From NCBI RefSeq assembly GCF_015221875.1, contig NZ_JACYGY010000001.1, positions 3,450,501-3,514,500 of the forward strand: DNA of 64,000 nt, read 5' to 3'. The position numbers and the translations under genes are program-made. The stretch's first letter is position 1, and each line of letters opens with the position of its first letter. Source of the DNA: Dyadobacter subterraneus (GTDB taxonomy: Bacteria; Bacteroidota; Bacteroidia; Cytophagales; Spirosomataceae). The notes under the pieces are model-generated. The model was given only the letters and a program-made list of their open reading frames with translations, ran no database searches and was not told the origin of the DNA. Below are positions 18,683 to 27,155 of the stretch, in pieces.

Positions 18683-19372
18683 ATGATTATTTTTTTCGAC
18701 GACCGTCCCTTCCGAATAGTACGGACAAATGAATTAACTGCGGCTGAAACTTCTGACTTTGATCACATCGTTGATCTTAGACTGGAGAAGCTGCAAAAGA
18801 GTATGTTTACCGGACATGTACTTTTCCTGAACGCAACCTCAACAACTGCTATTCAAGCAATTAACTTGCTGGAAAAGGAACTTCCCAAGGAAATGTTATC
18901 CGTCACACTTGCTACCCGCGAGAAGGCAGATGTTGAAGAAAAGGTTAAAAGTCTGTACAAAGTCATCAAAGCCGCAGGTGGTGTAGTAGTAAAAGGAGAC
19001 AAATGGCTTTTTATGTTTCGTCGTAAAAAATGGGATTTGCCAAAAGGAAAATTAGACAAAGGTGAAAACTCAAAAAAAGCGGCTGTTCGGGAAATTGAGG
19101 AAGAAACGGGTGTAAAAGCACTTGTTCGTGATAAAATATGCACAACATGGCATACTTATACCATGAACAACAACCGGATTTTAAAAAGAACCAAATGGTA
19201 CCTTTTCGACTGCCTGGACGATTCTGCAATGCAGCCACAGGCGGAAGAACAAATAGAAAAACTGGAATGGTACACTCCTTCGGAAGCCAAATCAATTTTG
19301 ATCAATTCATTCAGTTCAATACGTTACGTGGTTGACAGTTTAAAGAAAATTCAAAATTTTAAGGAACAATAG
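18683..19372 (+). CDS. NUDIX hydrolase
   Basis: The 229-residue protein carries a complete Nudix box, GX5EX7REUXEEXGU, at residues 122-144 (GKLDKGEN, then REIEEETGV). It is preceded by the beta-strand AAGGVVVKGDKWLFMFR and the proline-containing WDLPKGKL. The N-terminal 95 residues form an extra domain of unknown role. NUDIX enzymes cleave nucleoside diphosphates linked to another moiety; the DLPKGKL context resembles diadenosine-polyphosphate or similar hydrolases, but the substrate is inferred only to that level. It lies beside pyrE, a neighbourhood I recall from other Bacteroidota. Confidence 0.85.
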   Translation: MIIFFDDRPFRIVRTNELTAAETSDFDHIVDLRLEKLQKSMFTGHVLFLNATSTTAIQAINLLEKELPKEMLSVTLATREKADVEEKVKSLYKVIKAAGGVVVKGDKWLFMFRRKKWDLPKGKLDKGENSKKAAVREIEEETGVKALVRDKICTTWHTYTMNNNRILKRTKWYLFDCLDDSAMQPQAEEQIEKLEWYTPSEAKSILINSFSSIRYVVDSLKKIQNFKEQ

Positions 19373-19374
19373 TA

Positions 19375-19408
19375 AAAGCTGAGGTATGGATTTTTATACC
19401 TCAGCTTT
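19375..19408 (+). terminator. Terminator hairpin after the NUDIX gene
   Basis: AAAGCTGAGGTA pairs perfectly with TACCTCAGCTTT (19375-19386 and 19397-19408). The T-run downstream is short (CATTATT), so termination may be partial. Confidence 0.65.
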
Positions 19409-19432
19409 CATTATTCATTATTCCGCAATTCC

Positions 19433-19846
19433 ATGTTCAAGGGAACCAAATTATACAGCATTTTCACCAATACCTGCCCGAAATGTCAGACTGGTGCTTT
19501 CTTTAAAACCAACAACCCATACAATTTAAAGAAATTCGACAAGGTCAACGATGAATGTGCGTATTGCAAAGAGTCATTTACCAGAGAACCAGGATTTTAT
19601 ATCGGTTCAATGTATGTAAGTTACGCACTTTCAGTGGCGCTGATGGTTGCAGCGTTTGTAGGTTTTGTAGTAATACTGGACTATGATTTGAATTACGTTC
19701 TGGCCGGACTGTTAATTTCCTACGTTATTCTGATACCTGTTATGTTCAGGACGGCCAGACTGATCTGGATTAATATATTTGTAAAATATGATCCGGTGAA
19801 AGGTAAATTGGCCAAGGAATTGAAAGCTGCCAAAAAATTACAATAA
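19433..19846 (+). CDS. DUF983 membrane protein with zinc-ribbon cysteines
   Basis: The 137-residue protein has two CxxC pairs (Cys15/Cys18 in CPKCQTG and Cys42/Cys45 in CAYC) that look like a zinc ribbon. Two membrane helices follow (about 58-85 and 88-112), then a basic tail. This is the DUF983 arrangement. The family has no firmly established activity; in some bacteria it neighbours cytochrome oxidase genes, which is not the case here. It lies 25 nt after the hairpin that follows the NUDIX gene, so it may be partly read through from that gene. Confidence 0.82.
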   Translation: MFKGTKLYSIFTNTCPKCQTGAFFKTNNPYNLKKFDKVNDECAYCKESFTREPGFYIGSMYVSYALSVALMVAAFVGFVVILDYDLNYVLAGLLISYVILIPVMFRTARLIWINIFVKYDPVKGKLAKELKAAKKLQ

Positions 19847-19856
19847 ACGATATTAC

Positions 19857-19909
19857 AGAAAAGCGCCTGACAAATAAGTTTTACACTTAACTTATCAGGC
19901 GCTTTTTTT
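19857..19909. terminator. Bidirectional terminator between DUF983 and coaD
   Basis: AAAAGCGCCTGA (19859-19870) pairs with TCAGGCGCTTTT (19894-19905), with an inner AAGT/ACTT-type stem and T-runs on both strands. Confidence 0.85.
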
Positions 19910-19925
19910 ATTAAATATTAAAATC

Positions 19926-20411
19926 TCAGCTTTTCTTTTCTCTAAGTTTATTTAGCTCCGACAACGAATAAGGAAGAAAATCATCCACGCCCTGTCCATA
20001 TCTGTGAAGATCTCTGATAATACTGGAACTAATCGGGGCAAGATTTGGTGACGTAATTAGAAATACCGTTTCAATTTCTTCATACACAAAACGGTTCACC
20101 TGCGCTATGCCGTTTTCATATTCAAAATCAGTTGTATTTCTAAGTCCTCTTAACAAAAATTTTGCTCCTATTTCCCTGGCAACACGAGCGGTAAGATCGT
20201 TGTAAGTAATTACACTGACGTTTTTCTCCTTTTCAAATGTCTTTTCAATCAGCTCCTTCATGACGTCCAAAGGAAAATAACGCTGTTTGCTGGAATTATT
20301 TCCTATCCCTACTACTACCTCATCAAAAAGTCTGAGGCCTCGCAAAATGATATCTTCATGACCTTTTGTAAAAGGATCAAAAGATCCGGGAAACAGCGCT
20401 ATTCGCTTCAT
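19926..20411 (-). CDS. coaD: Phosphopantetheine adenylyltransferase
   Basis: The 161-residue length fits CoaD. The nucleotidyltransferase motif GSFDPFTKGH (residues 9-18, TxGH at 15-18) and the C-terminal ISSSIIRDL (about 127-135) are intact, as is LRGLRNTTDFEYE. The enzyme adenylates 4'-phosphopantetheine to dephospho-CoA in the cytoplasm. It follows a DUF3822 gene on the same strand, a pairing I recognise as common in Bacteroidota. Confidence 0.96.
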   Translation of the reverse strand: MKRIALFPGSFDPFTKGHEDIILRGLRLFDEVVVGIGNNSSKQRYFPLDVMKELIEKTFEKEKNVSVITYNDLTARVAREIGAKFLLRGLRNTTDFEYENGIAQVNRFVYEEIETVFLITSPNLAPISSSIIRDLHRYGQGVDDFLPYSLSELNKLREKKS

Positions 20412-20531
20412 ATATTCAAATAAAAAAGAGAGACATTTTGGAATTCAGATGCGATAATACTGAAATAACCAGAACCAAACGTTATAAAATGCAATCTTAA
20501 TTATTTTCTAAGTAAGACTCATCCGTAATTT

Positions 20532-21437
20532 TCAGGAAGATACCAGATATGTGTTGAACAAACCGAAATACCGATGTCCCGGAATATCTCCGCAATGTGT
20601 GCTATAACGAAGCGTAGTCGGGCCGGTTCCAATCTGAATATTCGAGAAGAAACGTCCAAGTTCTACATAATTATCAGACAGCGGACTAACCTCTCCGTAG
20701 CACAAAACTTTCATTTCTTCGGGAGAAAAGTTGAGTTCATTTAAAGCGAAAAGAATGATATAGGCAAGTTCCTGAGGCTGAGAAAATTTGAAACGATTGC
20801 ATAAAATAAGCTGCTCACTTTCCGTCACAACAAGGGTAAAATAACCCTTTTCCAAAAATACGGAAACCACTTTAATCTCCTGATGTTCCGCGTGGCTCAC
20901 TAAAGCGCCAATGATTAACGGACTTGTAAGGTGATAAAATGATAAATCAGACGATTCAAAGTGGGTTACCATCCAGTTGTACCATACCTTCGGAATACTG
21001 AAAACATTGTTTGCATGAACGAGGGGCAACTCATGATAAAGTACTCTTTCATCATCATTTACAGGATGTCCCAAAGCAAATTCCAGATAACTTGGCGCCG
21101 AATCTTTTTCAAAAATCAGACTTGGTATCAAACTGAATGCATGGGAATTAATTGCAATTCTTACATTTTTCCAATGATTTGATGACCAGAGCAAATGTCC
21201 GGTGAAAATTTTTTTCAATCTGTCAAAAACCTCTTCCTGACTTAAAACAACGTCAAAATTATAATCTTCCAGCCAGATGCATTCCATTTTCTCATCCCTG
21301 ACGATACAAAAACGTATACGTCTTTCATCCACTTCAATGCACAACGTACAAAACGGTATTGCATCTGCATCAAATGAATTATCTCCTACCAAAAGGGTCG
21401 GAATTACTTCAATTGCCTGGTTTTCAATTAGTGCCAC
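20532..21437 (-). CDS. DUF3822 family protein
   Basis: The 301-residue soluble protein matches the DUF3822 pattern I know from genes upstream of coaD in this phylum. It has two similar halves of beta-rich segments, with motifs such as VRIAINSHAFSLIPSLIF, LYHELPLVHANNVFSIP and VSVFLEKGYFTLVV. The alternating strands and VVS...GYFTLVVTESEQLI resemble actin/PilM-like ATPase folds, but I see no clear phosphate-binding loops, so this is only a structural suggestion. Function is unknown. There is no signal peptide or membrane segment. It is encoded 120 nt before coaD. Confidence 0.78.
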   Translation of the reverse strand: MALIENQAIEVIPTLLVGDNSFDADAIPFCTLCIEVDERRIRFCIVRDEKMECIWLEDYNFDVVLSQEEVFDRLKKIFTGHLLWSSNHWKNVRIAINSHAFSLIPSLIFEKDSAPSYLEFALGHPVNDDERVLYHELPLVHANNVFSIPKVWYNWMVTHFESSDLSFYHLTSPLIIGALVSHAEHQEIKVVSVFLEKGYFTLVVTESEQLILCNRFKFSQPQELAYIILFALNELNFSPEEMKVLCYGEVSPLSDNYVELGRFFSNIQIGTGPTTLRYSTHCGDIPGHRYFGLFNTYLVSS

Positions 21438-21490
21438 AATATATTGTTAAAGTATTTATAATTTAAATAACGTTAAGCCATGCTTTTATT

Positions 21491-22024
21491 TCAAAGGTAA
21501 CCTTTGAGCGACAGTACATCTTCAATAGTTTCACAATTATGAAATAAACTGTGAACGTGGTTTTCCGGAAGCTGCTTAATTTCTTCCATCGACATAAAAC
21601 GAACTTCCTTGATAATCTGGTTTTGCTCTGAGCATTCGGGATCAATACCAGTTATAACAGAACCTGAAAAGTTTCTAATCTGAAAAAATAGCTCAACTGC
21701 ATGTAAAGGAGGCTGGATGAATTCATTAACAAAAAGTAATTCACCAGCTTCAATTTCCAGGCCGGTTTCTTCCAGAAATTCCCTCTTCAATGTCTCAGGA
21801 GCACTTTCTCCAAACTGCATACCACCTCCCGGTGGGCTCCAGAAAATATTTTCATCACCTAAAAAACGGTGCCGTATCATCAGAATACAATTATCAGCTA
21901 CGCAAATTCCGCAAACGCGAATGCGTAATCTGCTTCCGTACAATTCTGTAATTTCGTTTTTTCCCGCGTCCAAGGCTTCTGTTTTAGGAGGGGACAAAGA
22001 TAGCCAACCTGTCAAAAACGACAA
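21491..22024 (-). CDS. NUDIX hydrolase
   Basis: The 177-residue protein has the Nudix box at GGMQFGES, then REFLEETGLEIE. It is preceded by RIRVCGICVADNCILMIRHR and followed by PPLHAVELFFQIRNFSG. The first 24 residues are weakly constrained, and the true start could lie closer to the ITELYGSRLRIRVCG block, but no other ATG is available. The substrate is unknown. It is unlike the other NUDIX protein in this window (18683-19372), which has an extra N-terminal domain. Confidence 0.8.
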   Translation of the reverse strand: MSFLTGWLSLSPPKTEALDAGKNEITELYGSRLRIRVCGICVADNCILMIRHRFLGDENIFWSPPGGGMQFGESAPETLKREFLEETGLEIEAGELLFVNEFIQPPLHAVELFFQIRNFSGSVITGIDPECSEQNQIIKEVRFMSMEEIKQLPENHVHSLFHNCETIEDVLSLKGYL

Positions 22025-22044
22025 GTTATTCCTTTTATTTGATA

Positions 22045-22087
22045 CAAAAAATCTCCGTTAGCACAGCTTACTGACTAACAGAGATTT
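22045..22087 (-). terminator. Terminator of the CBS-pair gene
   Basis: AAATCTC/GAGATTT and GTTAG/CTAAC arms (22049-22061 with 22075-22087, one mismatch), then a T-run on the minus strand. Confidence 0.8.
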
Positions 22088-22114
22088 GAGTTTCTAATAA
22101 CTTCCTTGAAAAAA

Positions 22115-22555
22115 TCAAGCGTATGGTGTGCCCGAAATATATCCTTCCAGCGTTTTTATATGCGCTTTTTGTTCACGAATAATGGCCGATACAATATCAT
22201 TAATTGATATGATACCGACAAGTTCTCCTTTTCTGTTAACCGGAAGATGGCGAATGTGTTTGTCAGACATGATCTGCATACAATCCTCAATTTTCTGATC
22301 TGTTTCCACCGTGATGACACGACTTGTCATAACCTCCTGAACCAGCGTATCGCGTGACGCACGACCCAATAGGATAACCTTGCGGGCATAGTCTCGTTCT
22401 GAAAATATTCCAATTAATTCCCCGTCTTCAAGAACCAGTACAGCACCGATATTTTTTTCGGCCATCAGCTCTAAGGCATGGAAAACAGTTGTCTCTTTTG
22501 TGATAGAGAAAATAGCGTCAATAGACTTGTTGGCGAGCACTTGGTATACTTGCAT
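22115..22555 (-). CDS. CBS-domain pair protein
   Basis: The 146-residue protein consists almost only of two CBS domains (about 8-62, with AVLVLEDGELIGIFSERDYARKV split across strand and helix, and 72-128, with HLPVNRKGELVGIISINDIV). Stand-alone CBS pairs bind adenine nucleotides and sense energy state, acting on partner enzymes; the partner here is unknown. It is a single-gene unit between the NUDIX gene and the divergent RecD-like helicase, closed by its own terminator. Confidence 0.88.
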   Translation of the reverse strand: MQVYQVLANKSIDAIFSITKETTVFHALELMAEKNIGAVLVLEDGELIGIFSERDYARKVILLGRASRDTLVQEVMTSRVITVETDQKIEDCMQIMSDKHIRHLPVNRKGELVGIISINDIVSAIIREQKAHIKTLEGYISGTPYA

Positions 22556-22659
22556 AGACGTTCCGGTTATGGTTTATGAATAAACTCGAAAACTAATATA
22601 TGAAATACTATGAAAAAGTGCAATTAAATCCAGGTTTATTTTTGTTACTGAATGTCGAC

Positions 22660-22690
22660 TTTGATAATTGATTTTGATCCAGTAGTTTCG
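22660..22690 (+). promoter_or_regulatory. Probable promoter of the RecD-like helicase gene
   Basis: TTTG (22660-22663), 19 nt, TAGTTTCG (22683-22690; one mismatch to TAnnTTTG). The ATG at 22696 lies only 5 nt past the -7 box, so the mRNA would have almost no leader. Confidence 0.5.
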
Positions 22691-22695
22691 TATCC

Positions 22696-24123
22696 ATGGA
22701 ATCAGGCCAATTATTACCGTCACAAAGTTTAGTCAAAAAATTTCCTTTCAGACCTACAAAAGGCCAGCTTCGCTTTTTTGCCAAAACGGATGATTTCTTG
22801 ATTGAGGAAAGTGGTCTGGAACGTTACCGCGATTGTTTTTTACTGAAAGGATATGCCGGTACCGGAAAAACGACCATCATCAGTACCTTGATTAAAGTGC
22901 TGAAAAATTATGGATACAAATCGGTTTTGCTCGCGCCAACCGGTCGCGCAGCCAAAGTGATGTCGAATTATTCTGAAAAAATCGCTCTCACGATTCATAA
23001 GAAAATTTATAAGCAAACTGCTGATTCATTTTCAGGAAACCTGACTTTCCAAAGACAAAAAAACTATCATGACAATACGCTTTTCATTATTGATGAGGCG
23101 TCGATGATCAGTGATGATGCAGAATTTGGTAACCGCAGCTTACTTGCTGATCTGATTGAATTTGTATTTGAAAATCCCGGAAATAAATTGATGCTGATCG
23201 GCGATGTGGCTCAGCTTCCGCCAGTTGGCAAAGAACTTAGTCCGGCACTGGATAAAGTTTATCTTGAAAAAAATTTCTATATGTCAGTTTTTGAAGAAGA
23301 GTTGACCGAGGTAATGCGCCAGGATGAACAGTCCGGAATTTTATTTAATGCAACAGAACTCCGTGACCAGTTGCGTGAAGAAAAACCAACAGTGAATATC
23401 ATCACCAAATCATACCGGGACACCTTCCGGATGACTGGCGAAAGACTGGAAGAAGGTTTGCGTTATGCTTTTGACAAATATGGTCAGGAGAATACCATAA
23501 TTCTGACGCGTTCAAACAAATCAGCTGTACAATATAATGAGTACATCCGCCGAGCCATCAACTTTTCGGAAGAAGAACTGGATGCCGGCGACAGGCTTAT
23601 GGTTGTCAGGAATAACTATTCCGTGTTAGATGAAGACTCTCCTGCGGGATTTATTGCTAACGGTGATTTTGTAGAGTTATTAAAAATCAAGAAAACTCAG
23701 GAAATTCACGGTTTCAGGTTTGCCGACGTTGTTTTAAGATTAACGGATTATGAAAAGCAACCTGAGTTTGATGCCAAAATAATGTTGGATACACTGCACT
23801 CGGCTTCTCCTTCCCTATCTTCCGAGGATAACCGAAAGTTGTATGACAGTGTCCTGGAAGATTATTTTTACATCACCTCGAAAAAAGAAAGATCCGAAGC
23901 TTTGCGGAAAGATCCTTATTTGAATGCTTTGCAAGTGAAATTTTCTTACGCGCTTACCTGTCACAAAGCGCAAGGCGGACAATGGAGCGCAGTGTTTATT
24001 GACCAAGGCTATTTACCTGAGGAACAAATAAACAATGAATTTATTCGCTGGCTGTACACCGCTATTACCCGTGCTACGGATGAAGTTTTTTTAATGAACT
24101 TTCACTCCTACTTTTTCAAATAA
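22696..24123 (+). CDS. RecD-like AAA ATPase / DNA helicase
   Basis: The 475-residue protein has Walker A GYAGTGKTT (52-60), Walker B LFIIDEASM, the sensor LIGDVAQLPPVG, and a UvrD-like C-terminal region (SYALTCHKAQGGQWSAVFID and WLYTAITRATDEVFLM). This is the short RecD2-like/AAA_30 group of superfamily 1B helicases, without RecBC partners nearby. It is presumed to unwind DNA 5' to 3' in repair or recombination; that is family knowledge. The start ATG has no alternative close by. It converges on tsaC with 17 nt between the stops. Confidence 0.87.
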   Translation: MESGQLLPSQSLVKKFPFRPTKGQLRFFAKTDDFLIEESGLERYRDCFLLKGYAGTGKTTIISTLIKVLKNYGYKSVLLAPTGRAAKVMSNYSEKIALTIHKKIYKQTADSFSGNLTFQRQKNYHDNTLFIIDEASMISDDAEFGNRSLLADLIEFVFENPGNKLMLIGDVAQLPPVGKELSPALDKVYLEKNFYMSVFEEELTEVMRQDEQSGILFNATELRDQLREEKPTVNIITKSYRDTFRMTGERLEEGLRYAFDKYGQENTIILTRSNKSAVQYNEYIRRAINFSEEELDAGDRLMVVRNNYSVLDEDSPAGFIANGDFVELLKIKKTQEIHGFRFADVVLRLTDYEKQPEFDAKIMLDTLHSASPSLSSEDNRKLYDSVLEDYFYITSKKERSEALRKDPYLNALQVKFSYALTCHKAQGGQWSAVFIDQGYLPEEQINNEFIRWLYTAITRATDEVFLMNFHSYFFK

Positions 24124-24140
24124 GACGAAATCAATCCAGT

Positions 24141-25094
24141 TTAATCAACCGCTGCCGCTCTTTTTAAACGATCATTAATTGCTCTTCCCAAATCATTATC
24201 TGGAACTGGCTCCGCCCAAATCTGGCTTAACGATTGTGCATCCAATTCTCTTAAATAAGCAAATAAATTATGAGCAGCTTCTTTCAAATTGCTTGTCGGA
24301 CTTAAAATCCTTTGATTTTTTTGATCGATTCCTTCTATGTATTTATCAAAAAGTAGATAACCAAAACCATCAGCGTGAACAGGAAAATCATTTCTTTCAG
24401 TTAAAAAAAACGGCTTTTTCGGCGCGTAATGACTTTTCAGCATACCCGGTGCCTGTGGGTTTGAAGATGAATGTGCCATCAGAGCCACCCCTCCTACTGC
24501 ACTTTCAATATCTTCAATGGACAGTCCACCTAATCTGTAAATGGTAGGAATTCCATCAACAAAACCAATTATCGTTGATTCTATACCAATTCCGCATTCA
24601 CCACCATCCATTATATAGGGAATTTTTTCTCCCAGTTGCTGTTCAACGTGCTGCGCATTCGTGGGGCTGATATATCCAAATGGATTTGCGCTTGGAGCGG
24701 CCAGAGGAAATTCCAGCGCACGGAGTAAGTCGAGTGTTAAAGGATGATCAGGAATTCTGACAGCAACAGTATCAAGTCCGGAAGTTACAAGATCCGGGAT
24801 GGCAGATTTTTTTGGTAATAATAAGGTTAAAGGCCCCGGCCAGAATTTTTGCGCTAATATCAGAGCCGCCTCTGGTATATCGGAAACGAGTAATGATAGT
24901 TTTTCAACAGAATCCGTATGAACAATTAAAGGATCAAAAGACGGACGGTTTTTGGTCTCAAAAATTGATAATACTGCTTTTTCATCCAATGCATTTCCTG
25001 CCAGACCGTAAACTGTTTCGGTAGGAATTGCTACCAGTTGTCCCTTTTGTAAAAATTCTTTTGCAAGACGAATGTCTTTCCCAATGATAGCCAA
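24141..25094 (-). CDS. tsaC: L-threonylcarbamoyladenylate synthase
   Basis: The 317-residue protein is the long Sua5/YwlC type. The TsaC domain (about 5-200) has PTETVYGLAGNA (from residue 24), KRP-like NRPSFDPLIVH, FWPGPLTLLL, VAVRIPDHP and SANPFGYISPT. A linker and the C-terminal Sua5 domain (about 205-315, APGMLKSHYAPKKP) follow. The enzyme makes threonylcarbamoyl-AMP from threonine, bicarbonate and ATP for tRNA t6A37 modification. It could equally be named sua5. It stands alone, divergent from the GMC gene across a 285-nt spacer. Confidence 0.93.
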   Translation of the reverse strand: MAIIGKDIRLAKEFLQKGQLVAIPTETVYGLAGNALDEKAVLSIFETKNRPSFDPLIVHTDSVEKLSLLVSDIPEAALILAQKFWPGPLTLLLPKKSAIPDLVTSGLDTVAVRIPDHPLTLDLLRALEFPLAAPSANPFGYISPTNAQHVEQQLGEKIPYIMDGGECGIGIESTIIGFVDGIPTIYRLGGLSIEDIESAVGGVALMAHSSSNPQAPGMLKSHYAPKKPFFLTERNDFPVHADGFGYLLFDKYIEGIDQKNQRILSPTSNLKEAAHNLFAYLRELDAQSLSQIWAEPVPDNDLGRAINDRLKRAAAVD

Positions 25095-25161
25095 AATGTA
25101 ATTCTTGTTTTTTTGACTACAAAGGTATCAAAATCGTTTTTATTACGCATTTTAGAGGTCC

Positions 25162-25175
25162 AATTTGATCAAATT
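25162..25175. repeat. 14-bp perfect palindrome upstream of the GMC operon
   Basis: AATTTGATCAAATT is its own reverse complement. It lies in the spacer between tsaC and the GMC gene, 14 nt before a possible -33 element, a position suited to a dimeric regulator. Confidence 0.4.
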
Positions 25176-25188
25176 TCAGTATTATTAT

Positions 25189-25217
25189 TTTGGCCGTACC
25201 ATAATTTGTTATGCTTG
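25189..25217 (+). promoter_or_regulatory. Possible promoter of the GMC operon
   Basis: TTTG (25189-25192), 17 nt, TATGCTTG (25210-25217; one mismatch to TAnnTTTG). This would leave a leader of about 155 nt before the ATG at 25380. Confidence 0.35.
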
Positions 25218-25247
25218 TTCAAATGAATTTTTGTTAAAATGAACAAG
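25214..25247. repeat. Inverted repeat, operator candidate
   Basis: CTTGTTCA (25214-25221) and TGAACAAG (25240-25247) are perfect inverted copies 18 nt apart. The left copy overlaps the possible -7 box, which would suit repression. Confidence 0.4.
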
Positions 25248-25379
25248 ATAAATCATACCCTCATTCCACCATTTAGATTCGTTTTAAATTACCTTGAAAA
25301 TGATTATTAAAGGGGACGGTTACCTTTTCCATGTTTATATTTATTGATTAAATAGTATTTTCTAAATCAAACCTTAACT

Positions 25380-27119
25380 ATGTTCCAAATTAAAGAACAA
25401 CCTGCTGTTTTTGATGTCTGTATAATAGGCTCAGGAGCAGGAGGTGGAATGGCCGCTTATCAGCTAGCGAAGGCAGGTGCAAAAGTGGCTCTTCTGGAGG
25501 CGGGTGGATATTTTGATCCGGCTGATCCTAAATATATTACACAATTAAAATGGCCTTGGGAATCTCCTCGCCGCGGTGCCAGTACGACACGCCCTTTTGG
25601 GGATTTTGATGCTGCGTGGGGAGGCTGGGAACTGGATGGAGAGCCTTACACACATAAAAACAATACGAAATTTGACTGGTTCCGCTCCCGTATGCTGGGC
25701 GGCCGGACCAATCACTGGGGACGAATTTCACTTCGTTTCGGCCCAAATGATTTCAAACGCCACAGCATTGACGGCCTTGGAGACGACTGGCCGATCAGTT
25801 ATGATGATGTAAAACCTTACTATGACCAGGTTGATAAATTGATCGGTGTTTTTGGTACGGTTGAAAATATACATAATGAACCGGATGGAATTTTCCTTCC
25901 ACCGCCGGCTCCTCGTTTGCATGAACTATTCCTTAAAAAAGCAGGGAAAGCTGCCAATATTCCAGTAATTCCATCCCGTCTTTCCATCCTTACAAAACCG
26001 ATCAATGATCAGCGCGGGGTATGTTTTTATTGCAGTCAGTGTGGTCGTTCTTGTCAGGCTTATGCGGATTTTTCTGCTTCATCGGTATTGGTAATCCCGG
26101 CGATGAAAACAGGAAATGTAACGCTTATCAATAATGCCATGGCCCGTGAAATTCTTACGGATCCGTCAACCGGACTGGCAACAGGCGTTTCTTATGTTGA
26201 CCGTAACAAATTAACGGAGCATACGATTAAGGCAAAAGTTGTGGTTTTGGCTGCGAGCGCGGGAGAATCTGCACGTTTGCTTTTAAATTCAAAATCTGAC
26301 AGACACGAAGCAGGTTTAGCCAATTCAAGTGGTGTCGTTGGAAAATATCTGCACGATTCAACAGGAGCTTCAAGAAGTGCGTTTCTACCACATTTGATGG
26401 ATCGTAAACGTTACAATGAAGATGGCGTTGGAGGCATGCACGTGTACACGCCATGGTGGCTCGACAACAAAAAACTGGATTTCCCAAGAGGTTATCATAT
26501 TGAATATGGTGGTGGTATGGGTATGCCAAGTTATGGTTTTGGTTCAGGTATTGAAAACATGAACGGAAAATATCCAACTGCAAGTGGAGCTACCAAACCG
26601 GCAGGAGGTTACGGCGCTTCACTGAAAGAAGATTACCGCCGTTTCTATGGTGCCTATGTTGGTATGGCAGGTCGCGGTGAAGCGGTTCCGAATATCAATA
26701 ACTATTGTGAAATTGACCCGAACGTGGTTGATAAATATGGTATCCCGGTTCTTCGTTTTAACTACAATTGGACGGATTACGAAATTAAGCAGGCCAAACA
26801 CATGCATGATACATTCGAAGAAATGATCCATGCTTTGGGTGGTGTTGCAATGGGAACAAAACCTGGTGCAGATATAAATTACGGTATTGCAGCTCCCGGC
26901 CGTATCATTCACGAAGTTGGAACTGTCCGTATGGGTGATGATAAGAAAACGTCTGCTCTGAACAAATTTTCACAGGCACATGATGCGAAAAATGTTTATG
27001 TTGTAGATGGCGGCTCATTTGTTTCACAGGCAGATAAAAATCCTACCTGGACAATTCTTGCACTTTCGTGGAGAGCTTCTGATCACATTATTGAACAGAT
27101 CAAACAAAAGAATTTATAA
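25380..27119 (+). CDS. GMC oxidoreductase, catalytic subunit of a membrane-type sugar/polyol dehydrogenase
   Basis: The 579-residue protein has the FAD-binding motif IIGSGAGGGMAAYQLA (15-30), a second GMC signature RMLGGRTNHWGR (104-115) and the C-terminal GTVRMG and NPTWTILALSWRA blocks. There is no signal peptide. Four cysteines, C215, C218, C221 and C225, form a compact cluster. FAD glucose dehydrogenases of this group (Burkholderia) bind a 3Fe-4S cluster through a similarly placed Cys group, so an iron-sulfur centre is inferred. The next gene encodes the small subunit with a Tat signal, by which the folded large subunit is probably carried out. Substrate is unknown (gluconate, glucose, glycosides or polyols). 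Confidence 0.87.
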   Translation: MFQIKEQPAVFDVCIIGSGAGGGMAAYQLAKAGAKVALLEAGGYFDPADPKYITQLKWPWESPRRGASTTRPFGDFDAAWGGWELDGEPYTHKNNTKFDWFRSRMLGGRTNHWGRISLRFGPNDFKRHSIDGLGDDWPISYDDVKPYYDQVDKLIGVFGTVENIHNEPDGIFLPPPAPRLHELFLKKAGKAANIPVIPSRLSILTKPINDQRGVCFYCSQCGRSCQAYADFSASSVLVIPAMKTGNVTLINNAMAREILTDPSTGLATGVSYVDRNKLTEHTIKAKVVVLAASAGESARLLLNSKSDRHEAGLANSSGVVGKYLHDSTGASRSAFLPHLMDRKRYNEDGVGGMHVYTPWWLDNKKLDFPRGYHIEYGGGMGMPSYGFGSGIENMNGKYPTASGATKPAGGYGASLKEDYRRFYGAYVGMAGRGEAVPNINNYCEIDPNVVDKYGIPVLRFNYNWTDYEIKQAKHMHDTFEEMIHALGGVAMGTKPGADINYGIAAPGRIIHEVGTVRMGDDKKTSALNKFSQAHDAKNVYVVDGGSFVSQADKNPTWTILALSWRASDHIIEQIKQKNL

Positions 27120-27155
27120 TAACTGTCGGCTCGGGCCGACTCAAATTATATAAAA

